Assembly: GCA_964456925.1 (NCBI GenBank) | Contig: CAYWCX010000001.1 | Span: 32,113 to 96,112, forward strand | DNA from: JBAZKK01 sp964456925 | Lineage (GTDB): Bacteria; Omnitrophota; Gorgyraeia; Gygaellales; Profunditerraquicolaceae | Direction of reading: 5' to 3' | DNA length: 64,000 nucleotides | Shown here: positions 34,246-42,043 of the stretch, piece after piece | Layout of the letters: the number at the start of each line of letters is the position of its first letter | Position numbering within the stretch: position 1 is the stretch's first letter | Program-made: the position numbers and the translations under genes | The notes under the pieces: generated by a model | What the model was told of the DNA's origin: nothing | What the model saw: the letters and a program-made list of their open reading frames with translations, nothing else | Database searches by the model: none

Positions 34246-34326
34246 TGTTGCGATACGTAAGGCTATTTTTTTAGTATCTATCGCTCTCTCCCCCTTAAAC
34301 TGCTTTTGGTACCCCGTTATTTAATA

Positions 34327-34367
34327 ATGCCGGAGGCTGAACTTGGTATCAGTCCCTCCTCCGGCAT
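34327..34367. other. Stem-loop between the zinc-ribbon gene and rsfS
   Basis: Perfect 10-bp arms ATGCCGGAGG (34327-34336) and CCTCCGGCAT (34358-34367) with a 21-nt loop that itself contains CTGA/TCAG. On the minus strand it follows the zinc-ribbon gene by about 50 nt and is followed by TATTAAAT, a poor U-tract. It could be a weak terminator or mRNA-end stabiliser. Confidence 0.55.
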
Positions 34368-34416
34368 ACCTTTAAACTTTATTATATTAACAATCCGTCT
34401 TTAGACAAACGGCTGG

Positions 34417-34566
34417 TTATTTCGTTCCCAGAATCTTATACATTCCCGTGCCGCAATCAGGACATTTGCCCTTCACCGCAAGGCGGCCGTTCTTCATCGT
34501 AACCTTCTGTTCGTCTTTCATCTCCTTTTTGCCTTTGCACTTGACGCAATATCCTTTTTCTGCCAT
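34417..34566 (-). CDS. 49-residue zinc-ribbon protein (DUF5679-like)
   Basis: Tiny basic protein starting MAEKGYCVKCKGKKEM, with a CxxC near residue 7-10 and a second CxxC (CPDCGTGMYK) at about 35-38. The spacing forms a single zinc ribbon like that of DUF5679, a domain also found at topoisomerase C-termini. It has a very strong ribosome site (AAAGGAGG, 7 nt) and its own promoter at 34594-34622, so it is almost certainly expressed. A nucleic-acid-binding role is inferred; the function is unknown. Confidence 0.85.
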   Translation of the reverse strand: MAEKGYCVKCKGKKEMKDEQKVTMKNGRLAVKGKCPDCGTGMYKILGTK

Positions 34567-34593
34567 TGCTTCCTCCTTTTTGCAATTTTTTCT

Positions 34594-34622
34594 ATCTTAT
34601 CACAGCTTCTATGCCGTGTCAA
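34594..34622 (-). promoter_or_regulatory. Promoter of the zinc-ribbon gene
   Basis: Minus-strand TTGACA (34622-34617), 17-bp spacer, TAAGAT (34599-34594), about 30 nt before the ATG. Confidence 0.78.
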
Positions 34623-34672
34623 TGTCGCTTAAGTTATTATAGAGTGATATTATACAATAAAAAAACAGCGGG

Positions 34673-35692
34673 TCAATGCTTATTTGTCAGGTTATTGGTT
34701 TGCTCCTCATCAATCTCGCCGACAATCTCTTCAAGAAGGTCCTCGAGGGTAACCAGCCCCAGGGTTTTATTGTTGGCGTCTACCACGATAGCAATCTGGA
34801 TTTTACTGGCCTGGAATTTACGCAAAAGTTCGTTTACGCGCGTGGAAGTCGCTACGCTATACGCCGGATGCAATAAATCCTGCAGAAGGAACAGCCCTTT
34901 GTCGCGCAATACGTAAAGGAGGTCGCGGGCATAGATGATCCCGATAATATTATCCACGGATTCGGAGTACACCGGCAGCCTCGCATGGCCTTCTTCCACG
35001 AAGGTATTCAGGAGTGTCTCCGGGGTACTATTGATGTTAACGGCGACGATTTTTTCTTTCGGCACCATTGCTTCGCTCACCCTGGTATCGCCAAACTCAA
35101 AAATGCGGTGGAGCATCTTTCTTTCCTCGTCGCTTAAAACCCCTTCTTCCTTGCCGACCTCGATCATCGTACGCAATTCCTCCTCGGTAATAAGCGGAGA
35201 CCTCTTGGAGGGGCCGAGGCCGAAGATCTTTAATATTAAATTGCTGGTAAGGGTAAATATGAGGATTATCGGATGAAAAATCCTGATAAATAATTCCATT
35301 AACGGCGCGGTAAAGAGTGCTACCTTCTCGGTATGCTTGGCGGCTAAAATCTTGGGGGTTATTTCGCACATAATCAGCACAAAAAAACTGGAGGCGAACG
35401 TCGCTATTATTACCCCGAGGCGATAACCGAATATCTGCACCATAATACCGGTAACGATGGCAGAAATCGCGATATTCACGAAATCGTTCCCGATTAAAAT
35501 AGCGGCGATAAATTTATCCAACCGGGTAAGAAGCCGCTGGATAACCTTGGCGCGCTTTACCCCCTTCGCAATCATATGCCGTAATTTTATCTTGCTTAAA
35601 CCTATGACCGCGGTCTCGGAAGCGGAAAAGAAAAAGGAAAACACCGCTAAAATAAGTATAAAGAATACCATTAATGGAGAAAATGCCGTCAT
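34673..35692 (-). CDS. CNNM/CBS-domain membrane protein (HlyC/CorC family)
   Basis: 339 residues. The N-terminal CNNM (DUF21) membrane domain (about 1-190) has the FSASETAVIGLS signature and several transmembrane helices. Two CBS domains follow (about 200-330; MVPKEKIVAV, GHARLPVYSE, DLLEEIVGEI). The usual C-terminal CorC_HlyC transporter-associated domain is absent. Members are linked to Mg2+ or Na+/Mg2+ transport. The ATG at 35692 is chosen over GTG at 35698 because AAGGAG lies 8 nt upstream. It overlaps the M16 peptidase gene by 4 nt. Confidence 0.87.
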   Translation of the reverse strand: MTAFSPLMVFFILILAVFSFFFSASETAVIGLSKIKLRHMIAKGVKRAKVIQRLLTRLDKFIAAILIGNDFVNIAISAIVTGIMVQIFGYRLGVIIATFASSFFVLIMCEITPKILAAKHTEKVALFTAPLMELFIRIFHPIILIFTLTSNLILKIFGLGPSKRSPLITEEELRTMIEVGKEEGVLSDEERKMLHRIFEFGDTRVSEAMVPKEKIVAVNINSTPETLLNTFVEEGHARLPVYSESVDNIIGIIYARDLLYVLRDKGLFLLQDLLHPAYSVATSTRVNELLRKFQASKIQIAIVVDANNKTLGLVTLEDLLEEIVGEIDEEQTNNLTNKH

Positions 35693-36954
35693 AAACACAA
35701 CTCCTTGATTATCCTGTTTTCTGCACGGCGAAGCGGGCCGATTAAGGCGATGTTTAAATTGGCTTCGCGGAATATCCGGCGGCCGGCCTCGCGCACATCC
35801 TCCCGCCTGACCCTGGCCACCTCCCTGACAACCTCCTCAAGAGAATAAGTCCTGTTCAGGGCAGCGGTGGATTCTCCGATCCAGAGCATATGTTCCAGGG
35901 TATCTTCGAGGCTAAGCATAAGCTGCCCTAAATAAAATTCCTTGGCGCGCCTGAACTCGTCGGCGCCCACGAGGTTCTGTTTGACGCGCACCAATTCCTT
36001 TAATATTACCGCTACGGCATCGCCCGTCCTGCGGTTATCGATTCCGGCGTGCACCAGGAAGGTGCCGGTATCCTGAAAACGTTTTACATGCGTCCCGATT
36101 TCGTAGGCCAGCCCTCTTTTTTCCCGCACCTCATTAAAAAGCCGGCTGGACATATTCGCGCCTAAAATTATATGCAGGATACCCAGGGCGTGCCGCAAGG
36201 GGTGGTCGCGCTTGAAACCGTGAAACCCTATAGCCAGGTGCGTCTGCTCGGTATCCCTGGCAACTATCTTAAGCTGCGGTTCAACCTGTTCCTCTCTGGC
36301 CGCTACAAACACATTCCTGGTTTTACCGTCCAGCCCGCCAAAAATCCTCTCTGCTTTTTTTCTAAAATCGCGGTAAATGAATTTACCGCAGACGCTGATT
36401 ACCATGTTTAAAGGGGTATAACAGTACTGGCGGTAGAGGAGGAGGTCTTTACGGTTTATCCTTCCCACCGACGCCGGTGTCCCGGTGATGCTCATACCGA
36501 GCGGCTGGCCGGGCCAGAGCAGCTCATCTAGCAGTTCATAGACATAACTCTGCGGCTGGTCGCGGTACATCTTAATCTCTTCAAGGATGACGGTGCGCTC
36601 CTTATCAATCTCTTCCTGCAAGAGCAGGGGATGCATTACCATATCGGATAATATATCCAGGGCGAGGTTGAGGTAGCGTGCCGGTATCTTTACCAGATAA
36701 CAGGTCAGCTCCTCGCTGGTAAAGCCGTTTAAGGAGCCGCCCGCGCCTTCGAGGGATTCCTTGATTTTACGGCAGGAGTATTTATTGCTGCCTTTAAAAA
36801 GGAGGTGTTCCAGGTAGTGGCTGATACCCTTGAATTTATGGGATTCATACCTGCCGCCGACATTAATCCAGATCCCCAGGGCAGCAGACTGCATATCCTG
36901 CATCGGGTATGCTACGATACGCACCCCATTCTTCAATGTTGACTTTTGGTACAT
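35689..36954 (-). CDS. M16-family zinc peptidase (PqqL/YmxG-like)
   Basis: 421-residue single-unit insulinase-type peptidase with the inverted zinc motif HYLEH (HxxEH, in GISHYLEHLLFKGS) and the downstream Glu in the ERTVILEEI helix. The second half-domain has the R/Y pair region (GLAYEIGTHVKRF). It is like the processing-peptidase group found near pnp in Firmicutes, but here it follows trpA. No signal peptide was seen. The substrate is unknown. Confidence 0.88.
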   Translation of the reverse strand: MYQKSTLKNGVRIVAYPMQDMQSAALGIWINVGGRYESHKFKGISHYLEHLLFKGSNKYSCRKIKESLEGAGGSLNGFTSEELTCYLVKIPARYLNLALDILSDMVMHPLLLQEEIDKERTVILEEIKMYRDQPQSYVYELLDELLWPGQPLGMSITGTPASVGRINRKDLLLYRQYCYTPLNMVISVCGKFIYRDFRKKAERIFGGLDGKTRNVFVAAREEQVEPQLKIVARDTEQTHLAIGFHGFKRDHPLRHALGILHIILGANMSSRLFNEVREKRGLAYEIGTHVKRFQDTGTFLVHAGIDNRRTGDAVAVILKELVRVKQNLVGADEFRRAKEFYLGQLMLSLEDTLEHMLWIGESTAALNRTYSLEEVVREVARVRREDVREAGRRIFREANLNIALIGPLRRAENRIIKELCL

Positions 36955-36956
36955 CT

Positions 36957-37742
36957 TTAACCTTTTAGGGCTGAAATAAAACTTAGCGTTCTTTTTACGA
37001 GGTCGGGCCTGCCGATATCCTGCCTAATCTTTTTTACAATGGCGCTGCCTACGATTACGCCGTCGGCAACCCGGGAAAGCTCTTTTACCTGCTGGTGCGT
37101 CGAAACCCCGAACCCTACGCAGACAGGCTTGGAGGTATATTTTTTTATCTCGCGGATATGCTCCGCTAACCCTACGGGGAGCCTCTTGCGCGCCCCGGTG
37201 ACTCCGGTCAAGGAAACATAATAGATAAAACCGCGGGAGGTGCGCGCGATGTATTTTATGCGGCGGGCGCTGGTGGTGGGAGAAATAAAACATATTACGT
37301 CTAAGCGGTATTTACGGGCTAACCTTAGCAAGGATTTCCCCTCCTCGGGAGGAAGATCCGGAATAATCACTCCGTCCACCCCGGCGAGAGAAGCGTTTTT
37401 CATAAATCTTTCTTCTCCGAAACAGAAGATGGGGTTATAGTAAGTCATCAGGCATATCGGTATGCCGGTATAGCGGCGGATATCTTTGACGGATTTCAGA
37501 ATCCGACTAAGATTTACGCTCTTTTTCAGCGCAAACTGCGATGACTCCTGTATCACCGGCCCGTCTGCCATGGGGTCGGAAAAGGGCACGCCTAATTCGA
37601 CGAGGTCAACCCCTGCGACAGCAAACCCCTTTGCCAGCTTTTCGGTAATGGCCAGACTCGGATAACCGGCAGTAATAAAAGCGATAAAAGCCTTTTGTTT
37701 TTTCTTTTTCAAATCCCTGAATTTGGCTTCAATCCTGTTCAT
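36957..37742 (-). CDS. trpA: Tryptophan synthase alpha chain
   Basis: Cleaves indole-3-glycerol phosphate to indole in the alpha2beta2 complex. The 261 residues contain VELGVPFSDPMADGPVIQ with the catalytic Glu and Asp, the PDLPPEEG loop and the GFIYYVSLTGVTGAR phosphate region, plus VGFGVSTHQQV. It is the last gene of the trp block and overlaps trpB by 4 nt. Confidence 0.97.
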   Translation of the reverse strand: MNRIEAKFRDLKKKKQKAFIAFITAGYPSLAITEKLAKGFAVAGVDLVELGVPFSDPMADGPVIQESSQFALKKSVNLSRILKSVKDIRRYTGIPICLMTYYNPIFCFGEERFMKNASLAGVDGVIIPDLPPEEGKSLLRLARKYRLDVICFISPTTSARRIKYIARTSRGFIYYVSLTGVTGARKRLPVGLAEHIREIKKYTSKPVCVGFGVSTHQQVKELSRVADGVIVGSAIVKKIRQDIGRPDLVKRTLSFISALKG

Positions 37743-38923
37743 AGTTTTAACCTCTTGGCAACGACATAGGTATCCTTGTCCCCCCGTCCGGAAAGACAGA
37801 CAATAATAATAGAGTTCTTCTTTATCCTGCGCCGCAGGCTGGTAAGATAAAACACGGCGTGCGCCGGCTCCAGGGCAGGAATGATGCCCTCGGTTTGCGA
37901 TAATATCTTAAATCCTTCCAGGGCGCATTTATCGTCAACCGCAACATACTGCGCGCGGCCGATTTTTTTATAGTAGGCGTGCTCCGGCCCTACCCCGGGA
38001 TAATCCAGGCCTGCGGCAATGGAGTGTGCGGTCTTAACCTGGCCGTCGCGGTCTTCCAGAAGGTCGGATTTGGAGCCGTGTAATACTCCCGGCTTGCCGG
38101 CTACCAGCGTAGCGGAATGTTTGCCCGAAGAAAGGCCCAATCCCGCTGCCTCCACGCCGATGAATTTGACGCTCGGCTCCGCAAAAAACGGATGGAATAA
38201 TCCCATGGCATTGCTGCCTCCGCCCACGCAAGCCACCAGATAATCAGGCAATCTTTTTTCCTTGCTTAAAATTTGCCTCTTTGCTTCGCGGCCGATTACC
38301 GCCTGAAAATCCCGCACCATCATCGGATAGGGATGCGGGCCGGCAACGCTGCCGATAATATAATGGGTGTTACGCACGTTAGTAACCCAGTCCCGCAGCG
38401 CCTCGGTCATCGCATCCTTTAAGGTGCGCGAGCCGCTTTTAACCGGAACCACGCGGGCACCCAGCAGTTTCATACGGAAGACATTCAATTCCTGCCTGCG
38501 GATATCCTCTTCGCCCATATAGACTGCGCATTCCAGGCCGAAGAGCGCTGCTACCGTGGCTGTAGCAACTCCGTGCTGGCCAGCACCGGTCTCGGCGATA
38601 ATACGCTTCTTGCCCATGCGCCGCGCGAGAATTATCTGGCCCAGGGTATTGTTAATCTTGTGCGCGCCGGTATGTAAAAGGTCCTCCCTTTTAAGGTAAA
38701 CCTTTGAAATGCCTAAATAGCGGCTTAAGTTGCGCGCGAGGTATAAAGGGGTAGGCCGGCCCGCATACTCCTTTAAATAATAAGCGAGCTCCTGGGCGAA
38801 CTTTTTGTCTCTTTTAGCCCTTGAGTATTCATGCTCCAATTCGTCCAGGGCATAAATGAGGGTTTCGGGGACGAACCTGCCGCCGAAACTGTTAAAATGA
38901 CCTTTTTTATCCGGTAACATCAC
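37739..38923 (-). CDS. trpB: Tryptophan synthase beta chain
   Basis: PLP enzyme of 394 residues joining indole and serine. It has FGGRFVPETL at the N-terminus, the PLP lysine in HTGAHKINNTLGQ, AETGAGQHGVATA, and the GGGSNAMGLF phosphate cup. It is the TrpB1 type by length and signature. It is coupled to trpF (4-nt overlap) and trpA. Confidence 0.97.
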   Translation of the reverse strand: MMLPDKKGHFNSFGGRFVPETLIYALDELEHEYSRAKRDKKFAQELAYYLKEYAGRPTPLYLARNLSRYLGISKVYLKREDLLHTGAHKINNTLGQIILARRMGKKRIIAETGAGQHGVATATVAALFGLECAVYMGEEDIRRQELNVFRMKLLGARVVPVKSGSRTLKDAMTEALRDWVTNVRNTHYIIGSVAGPHPYPMMVRDFQAVIGREAKRQILSKEKRLPDYLVACVGGGSNAMGLFHPFFAEPSVKFIGVEAAGLGLSSGKHSATLVAGKPGVLHGSKSDLLEDRDGQVKTAHSIAAGLDYPGVGPEHAYYKKIGRAQYVAVDDKCALEGFKILSQTEGIIPALEPAHAVFYLTSLRRRIKKNSIIIVCLSGRGDKDTYVVAKRLKL

Positions 38924-39546
38924 AAGCTCCTTTTAGATTTCACTCTTCTTACGAACCTGACAATCTTATAATAATCTTTTTTACCCGGCTTAGACTCCAG
39001 GGAACCGGAGACATCCACCCAATCGGGATGCACCATTCTGATTGCCCTCAGGACATTATTATAATTCAAGCCCCCGGATAAAAATAGCGGTTTTCTTATC
39101 GCGCCTAACCCCCGCAGCAGCTTCCAGTTAAAACGCCTGCCTGTCCCTCCGGGCCGGGATTTCACATAAGTGTCAAAAAGGTAAGCGAAGGTGTGGTATT
39201 TTAAAACCTCCGCTAAATCTATCCTGTCCTTGATGCGAAAAGATTTAATAATGCGGTAGCGCTTGAATTTTTCGCAAAATGCGGGGGTTTCCCGCCCATG
39301 AAATTGCAGTATAGCAAGCCTGCAGGATTTGGCAATATCTTTTATTTTTTCGGCAGGCATATCCACAAAAACTCCGACCTTGGCTACTCTTTTAGGCAGG
39401 AGTTTTATGATCTGCCTCGCTTTTTGGGGCGCGATATAACGCGGGCTCTTTTTATAAAAAACAAAGCCCAGCGCATCGCAGCCGGCAATCACCGCGGCCA
39501 GGGCATCTTCAAGATTAGTGATACCGCAAACCTTGACTTTTACCAT
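38920..39546 (-). CDS. trpF: Phosphoribosylanthranilate isomerase
   Basis: 208-residue TIM-barrel isomerase. The catalytic Cys is in VKVCGITNLEDA and the catalytic Asp is in YLFDTYVKSRPGGTGRRF. LQFHGRE and FLSGGLNYNNV are conserved. It is a separate gene, not fused to trpC. It overlaps trpC by 7 nt. Confidence 0.95.
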   Translation of the reverse strand: MVKVKVCGITNLEDALAAVIAGCDALGFVFYKKSPRYIAPQKARQIIKLLPKRVAKVGVFVDMPAEKIKDIAKSCRLAILQFHGRETPAFCEKFKRYRIIKSFRIKDRIDLAEVLKYHTFAYLFDTYVKSRPGGTGRRFNWKLLRGLGAIRKPLFLSGGLNYNNVLRAIRMVHPDWVDVSGSLESKPGKKDYYKIVRFVRRVKSKRSL

Positions 39547-40331
39547 CCCATGATTTCTTCAACCTTGCGCCGGATATCCTGGCTGCTCATGAAGGCCTCG
39601 CCTATCAGCACCGCGCTCACCCCCAGGATTTTTAAAAACAGGATATCCTGATAGCTCTTTAACCCGCTCTCCACTACCACTATCTTATCCTTGGGGGTTA
39701 AGGTAAAAAGGCGTTGGGTAGTATTAAAATCCACCTCTAAAGTATGCAGGTTGCGGTTATTGATGCCGATAAGGTCGATATTTTTAAGTTTGAGTATCTT
39801 TTTTAATTCCTTTTCTTCGTGCACCTCGACTAAAACCGCCAGGCCAAGGCCCTTGGCAATCTCGGCCATTTCGGAAATGCTGTCCTGAGTAAGGAGCGCG
39901 GCGATTAAAAGCACGGCGTCAGCGCCGAAAAAACGCGACTCATACACCTGATAAGGCTCAAGGATGAAATCCTTCCTTAAAACAGGCAGGCTGGTGATAC
40001 CCTTGGCGTCATTAAGGTAAGAGATCTTCCCCTGAAAATAATCCTCTTCGGTTAATACCGAGAGCGCCTGTGCTCCGGCCTCCTGGTAGGTGCGGGCAAT
40101 ATCCTGCACGTTAAAATTCTCGCGGATTACCCCTGCGGAAGGCGATGCCTTTTTAATTTCCGCGATGAGAGAAATCTGGCGCGGCTTATGAATCGCCTCA
40201 ATAAAAGGCCGCGCAGGCCCCAGCGCCTGCATCCGGGATTTCAATTCCTCCTCAGGCAACTGCTGTTTGGCGAAAACCAACCTCTCATTCTTCTTAGCCG
40301 CTATCTCTTTAAGAAAATCCTCTTTTTTCAT
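39540..40331 (-). CDS. trpC: Indole-3-glycerol phosphate synthase
   Basis: 263-residue TIM-barrel enzyme. Its motifs are ISLIAEIKKASPSAGVI, VLTEEDYFQG, VLRKDFILEPYQVYE, LIGINNRNL and VVESGLKS, all matching the family, including the catalytic Lys and Glu. It overlaps trpD by 4 nt (ATGA). Confidence 0.97.
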   Translation of the reverse strand: MKKEDFLKEIAAKKNERLVFAKQQLPEEELKSRMQALGPARPFIEAIHKPRQISLIAEIKKASPSAGVIRENFNVQDIARTYQEAGAQALSVLTEEDYFQGKISYLNDAKGITSLPVLRKDFILEPYQVYESRFFGADAVLLIAALLTQDSISEMAEIAKGLGLAVLVEVHEEKELKKILKLKNIDLIGINNRNLHTLEVDFNTTQRLFTLTPKDKIVVVESGLKSYQDILFLKILGVSAVLIGEAFMSSQDIRRKVEEIMGW

Positions 40332-41338
40332 TGCTGCGAATACTCCTTTAATAATTTCAATTTTTCCAGCGCCTTTACGGAATCAAGAGACTCTTGCGCC
40401 AGTTTTATGCCTTCTTTAATGGAAGGGGCTTTATCGGCAGCATAGATGGCGCAGCCTGAGTTCAATAATACGATGTCGCGCGCCGGCCCCTTCTTGCCGT
40501 TCAGGACATCCATTACTATAGCGGCGCTATGCCTGGCATCGGCTGCCAGAAGGTCGCGGATATCCGCTCTCTTAAAACCAAATTCTTCCGGCGTAATTTC
40601 AAAATCGCGAAACTCCGCGGACTTAGCTTCCGAAACAAAGGTCTTATCCGTTGTAGTAACCTCATCCAGCCCGTCATTACCGTGCACTACCAGGACGTGC
40701 CGCGTCCCTAAATTAGAGAGCACCCGGGCCAGCACCTTGGTCCACTCTGCGCTGTAAACGCCGATGAGCTGGTTGGTGGCGCGGGCAGGGTTAATAAGCG
40801 GCCCCAGGATATTAAACATCGTCTTGCGGGCAATCTGTTTTCTCGCCGGCATCACGTGCTTCATCGCCGGATGTAAATTAGGCGCGAACAAAAACGCAAT
40901 CCCGATCTCCTCAAGGCATTTCTTAATCCGGGCCTTGTCCATATTGATATTTACCCCGAGCGCCTCCAGGATATCGGCGCTTCCGGATTTGCTGGAGACC
41001 GAACGGTTGCCGTGCTTGGCTACGGTGACACCCGCGCCGCTGGCTACCAGGGCAGTGACGGTAGAAATGTTGAACGTCCCCTTGCGGTCGCCCCCCGTAC
41101 CGCAGGTGTCCAGGATATTCGGCTTATCCACGATAATCGGGTCAACGTATTTAAGCATTGCATTAACTGCCGCGGTAAGCTCCTCGACTGTCTCTCCCTT
41201 ATCGTTAAGCGAGGAGAGGAATGCAATGATATCGGCGGTATCCGTCACGCCGGTCAATATCTCCTCCATCACCCGCTGCATCTGCAGAGGGCTCAAGTCT
41301 TTTTTCTCTGCTAAAAGTTTTATTGCGTCGCGTATCAT
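40328..41338 (-). CDS. trpD: Anthranilate phosphoribosyltransferase
   Basis: 336 residues, starting MIRDAIKLLAEKKDLS at the ATG that overlaps the trpG stop by 4 nt. The open frame extends 25 codons upstream but only as a shadow of trpG. The PRPP signature DTCGTGGDRKGTFNIST, KHGNRSVSSKSGSAD and the HPAMKHVMPARK segment are present. Confidence 0.96.
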   Translation of the reverse strand: MIRDAIKLLAEKKDLSPLQMQRVMEEILTGVTDTADIIAFLSSLNDKGETVEELTAAVNAMLKYVDPIIVDKPNILDTCGTGGDRKGTFNISTVTALVASGAGVTVAKHGNRSVSSKSGSADILEALGVNINMDKARIKKCLEEIGIAFLFAPNLHPAMKHVMPARKQIARKTMFNILGPLINPARATNQLIGVYSAEWTKVLARVLSNLGTRHVLVVHGNDGLDEVTTTDKTFVSEAKSAEFRDFEITPEEFGFKRADIRDLLAADARHSAAIVMDVLNGKKGPARDIVLLNSGCAIYAADKAPSIKEGIKLAQESLDSVKALEKLKLLKEYSQQ

Positions 41339-41901
41339 AACTTTAAAAAATTGCTTAGTATATCCATACCGGCGTGCGTTAAGATGGACTCCGGATGAAA
41401 CTGCACTCCCCAAATCGGGTAGCGCCGGTGTTTTACCGCCATAATCTCGCGTTCGCCCTTCGTCCAGGCAATAACCTCAAGGCATTCGGGGAGGGTCTTC
41501 TCTTCTATTACCAGGGAATGATAGCGCGTGGCCAGGAACGGATTCTCGATATTACGGAAGATTGTTTTTGCGTTGTGATAAATACGCGAGGTCTTACCGT
41601 GCATCAGGCGTTTTGCCGAAATGATGCGGCCGCCGAAGACATAACCGATACACTGGTGCCCCAGGCATACGCCCAGGATCGGAATCTTCCCCTGGAATTC
41701 CTGAATCAGCGCGCAAGAAATACCCGCATCCTCAGGCCTGCCCGGTCCGGGAGAAATGACGATTTTCTGCGGCGCCAGGCTCCTGATCTTACTCAGGGTA
41801 ATTTTATCGTTACGAAAAACCTCCACCTTCGCCCCTAACACCATAAGATACTGCACCAGGTTATAGGTAAAGGAATCGTAATTATCAATCATGAGTATCA
41901 T
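41335..41901 (-). CDS. trpG: Anthranilate synthase glutamine amidotransferase component
   Basis: 188-residue class I amidotransferase with the nucleophile in GVCLGHQCIGYVFGG and the His/Glu pair in GVQFHPESILT. It delivers ammonia to TrpE, or to PabB in folate synthesis, since many bacteria share one subunit. No trpE or pabB is present here; the upstream neighbour is murA. First gene of trpGDCFBA. Confidence 0.94.
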   Translation of the reverse strand: MILMIDNYDSFTYNLVQYLMVLGAKVEVFRNDKITLSKIRSLAPQKIVISPGPGRPEDAGISCALIQEFQGKIPILGVCLGHQCIGYVFGGRIISAKRLMHGKTSRIYHNAKTIFRNIENPFLATRYHSLVIEEKTLPECLEVIAWTKGEREIMAVKHRRYPIWGVQFHPESILTHAGMDILSNFLKL

Positions 41902-41918
41902 CTTTTCCTATCCTTTAG

Positions 41919-42037
41919 TTAGTAATTTTCGTAATTGGTAATTCGTAATTAGTAACTCGTAATTTTTTATTTTTAAAATTACTATTTACGGATTACGATT
42001 TACAGATTACGGCTTTTGATTATCAATTACTAGTTTA
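41919..42037. repeat. Iterated AT-rich palindromic array
   Basis: The left half (41919-41970) is a run of 9-11-mers of type GTAATTC/GTAATTA/GTAACTC. After TTTTTATTTTTAAAATTA the right half carries their reverse complements (TTTACGGATTACGATTTACAGATTACGG). The array can fold as one long imperfect hairpin. It fills the gap between murA and trpG. No leader peptide, T-box or tryptophan codon run was found in it. Confidence 0.7.
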
Positions 42038-42043
42038 CCGCCT

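Noticed and set aside
41902..42043. Possible trp attenuator, leader peptide or T-box before trpG
   Set aside because: Only the AT-rich iterated array is present; no Trp codons, no T-box sequence, no terminator with U-run.
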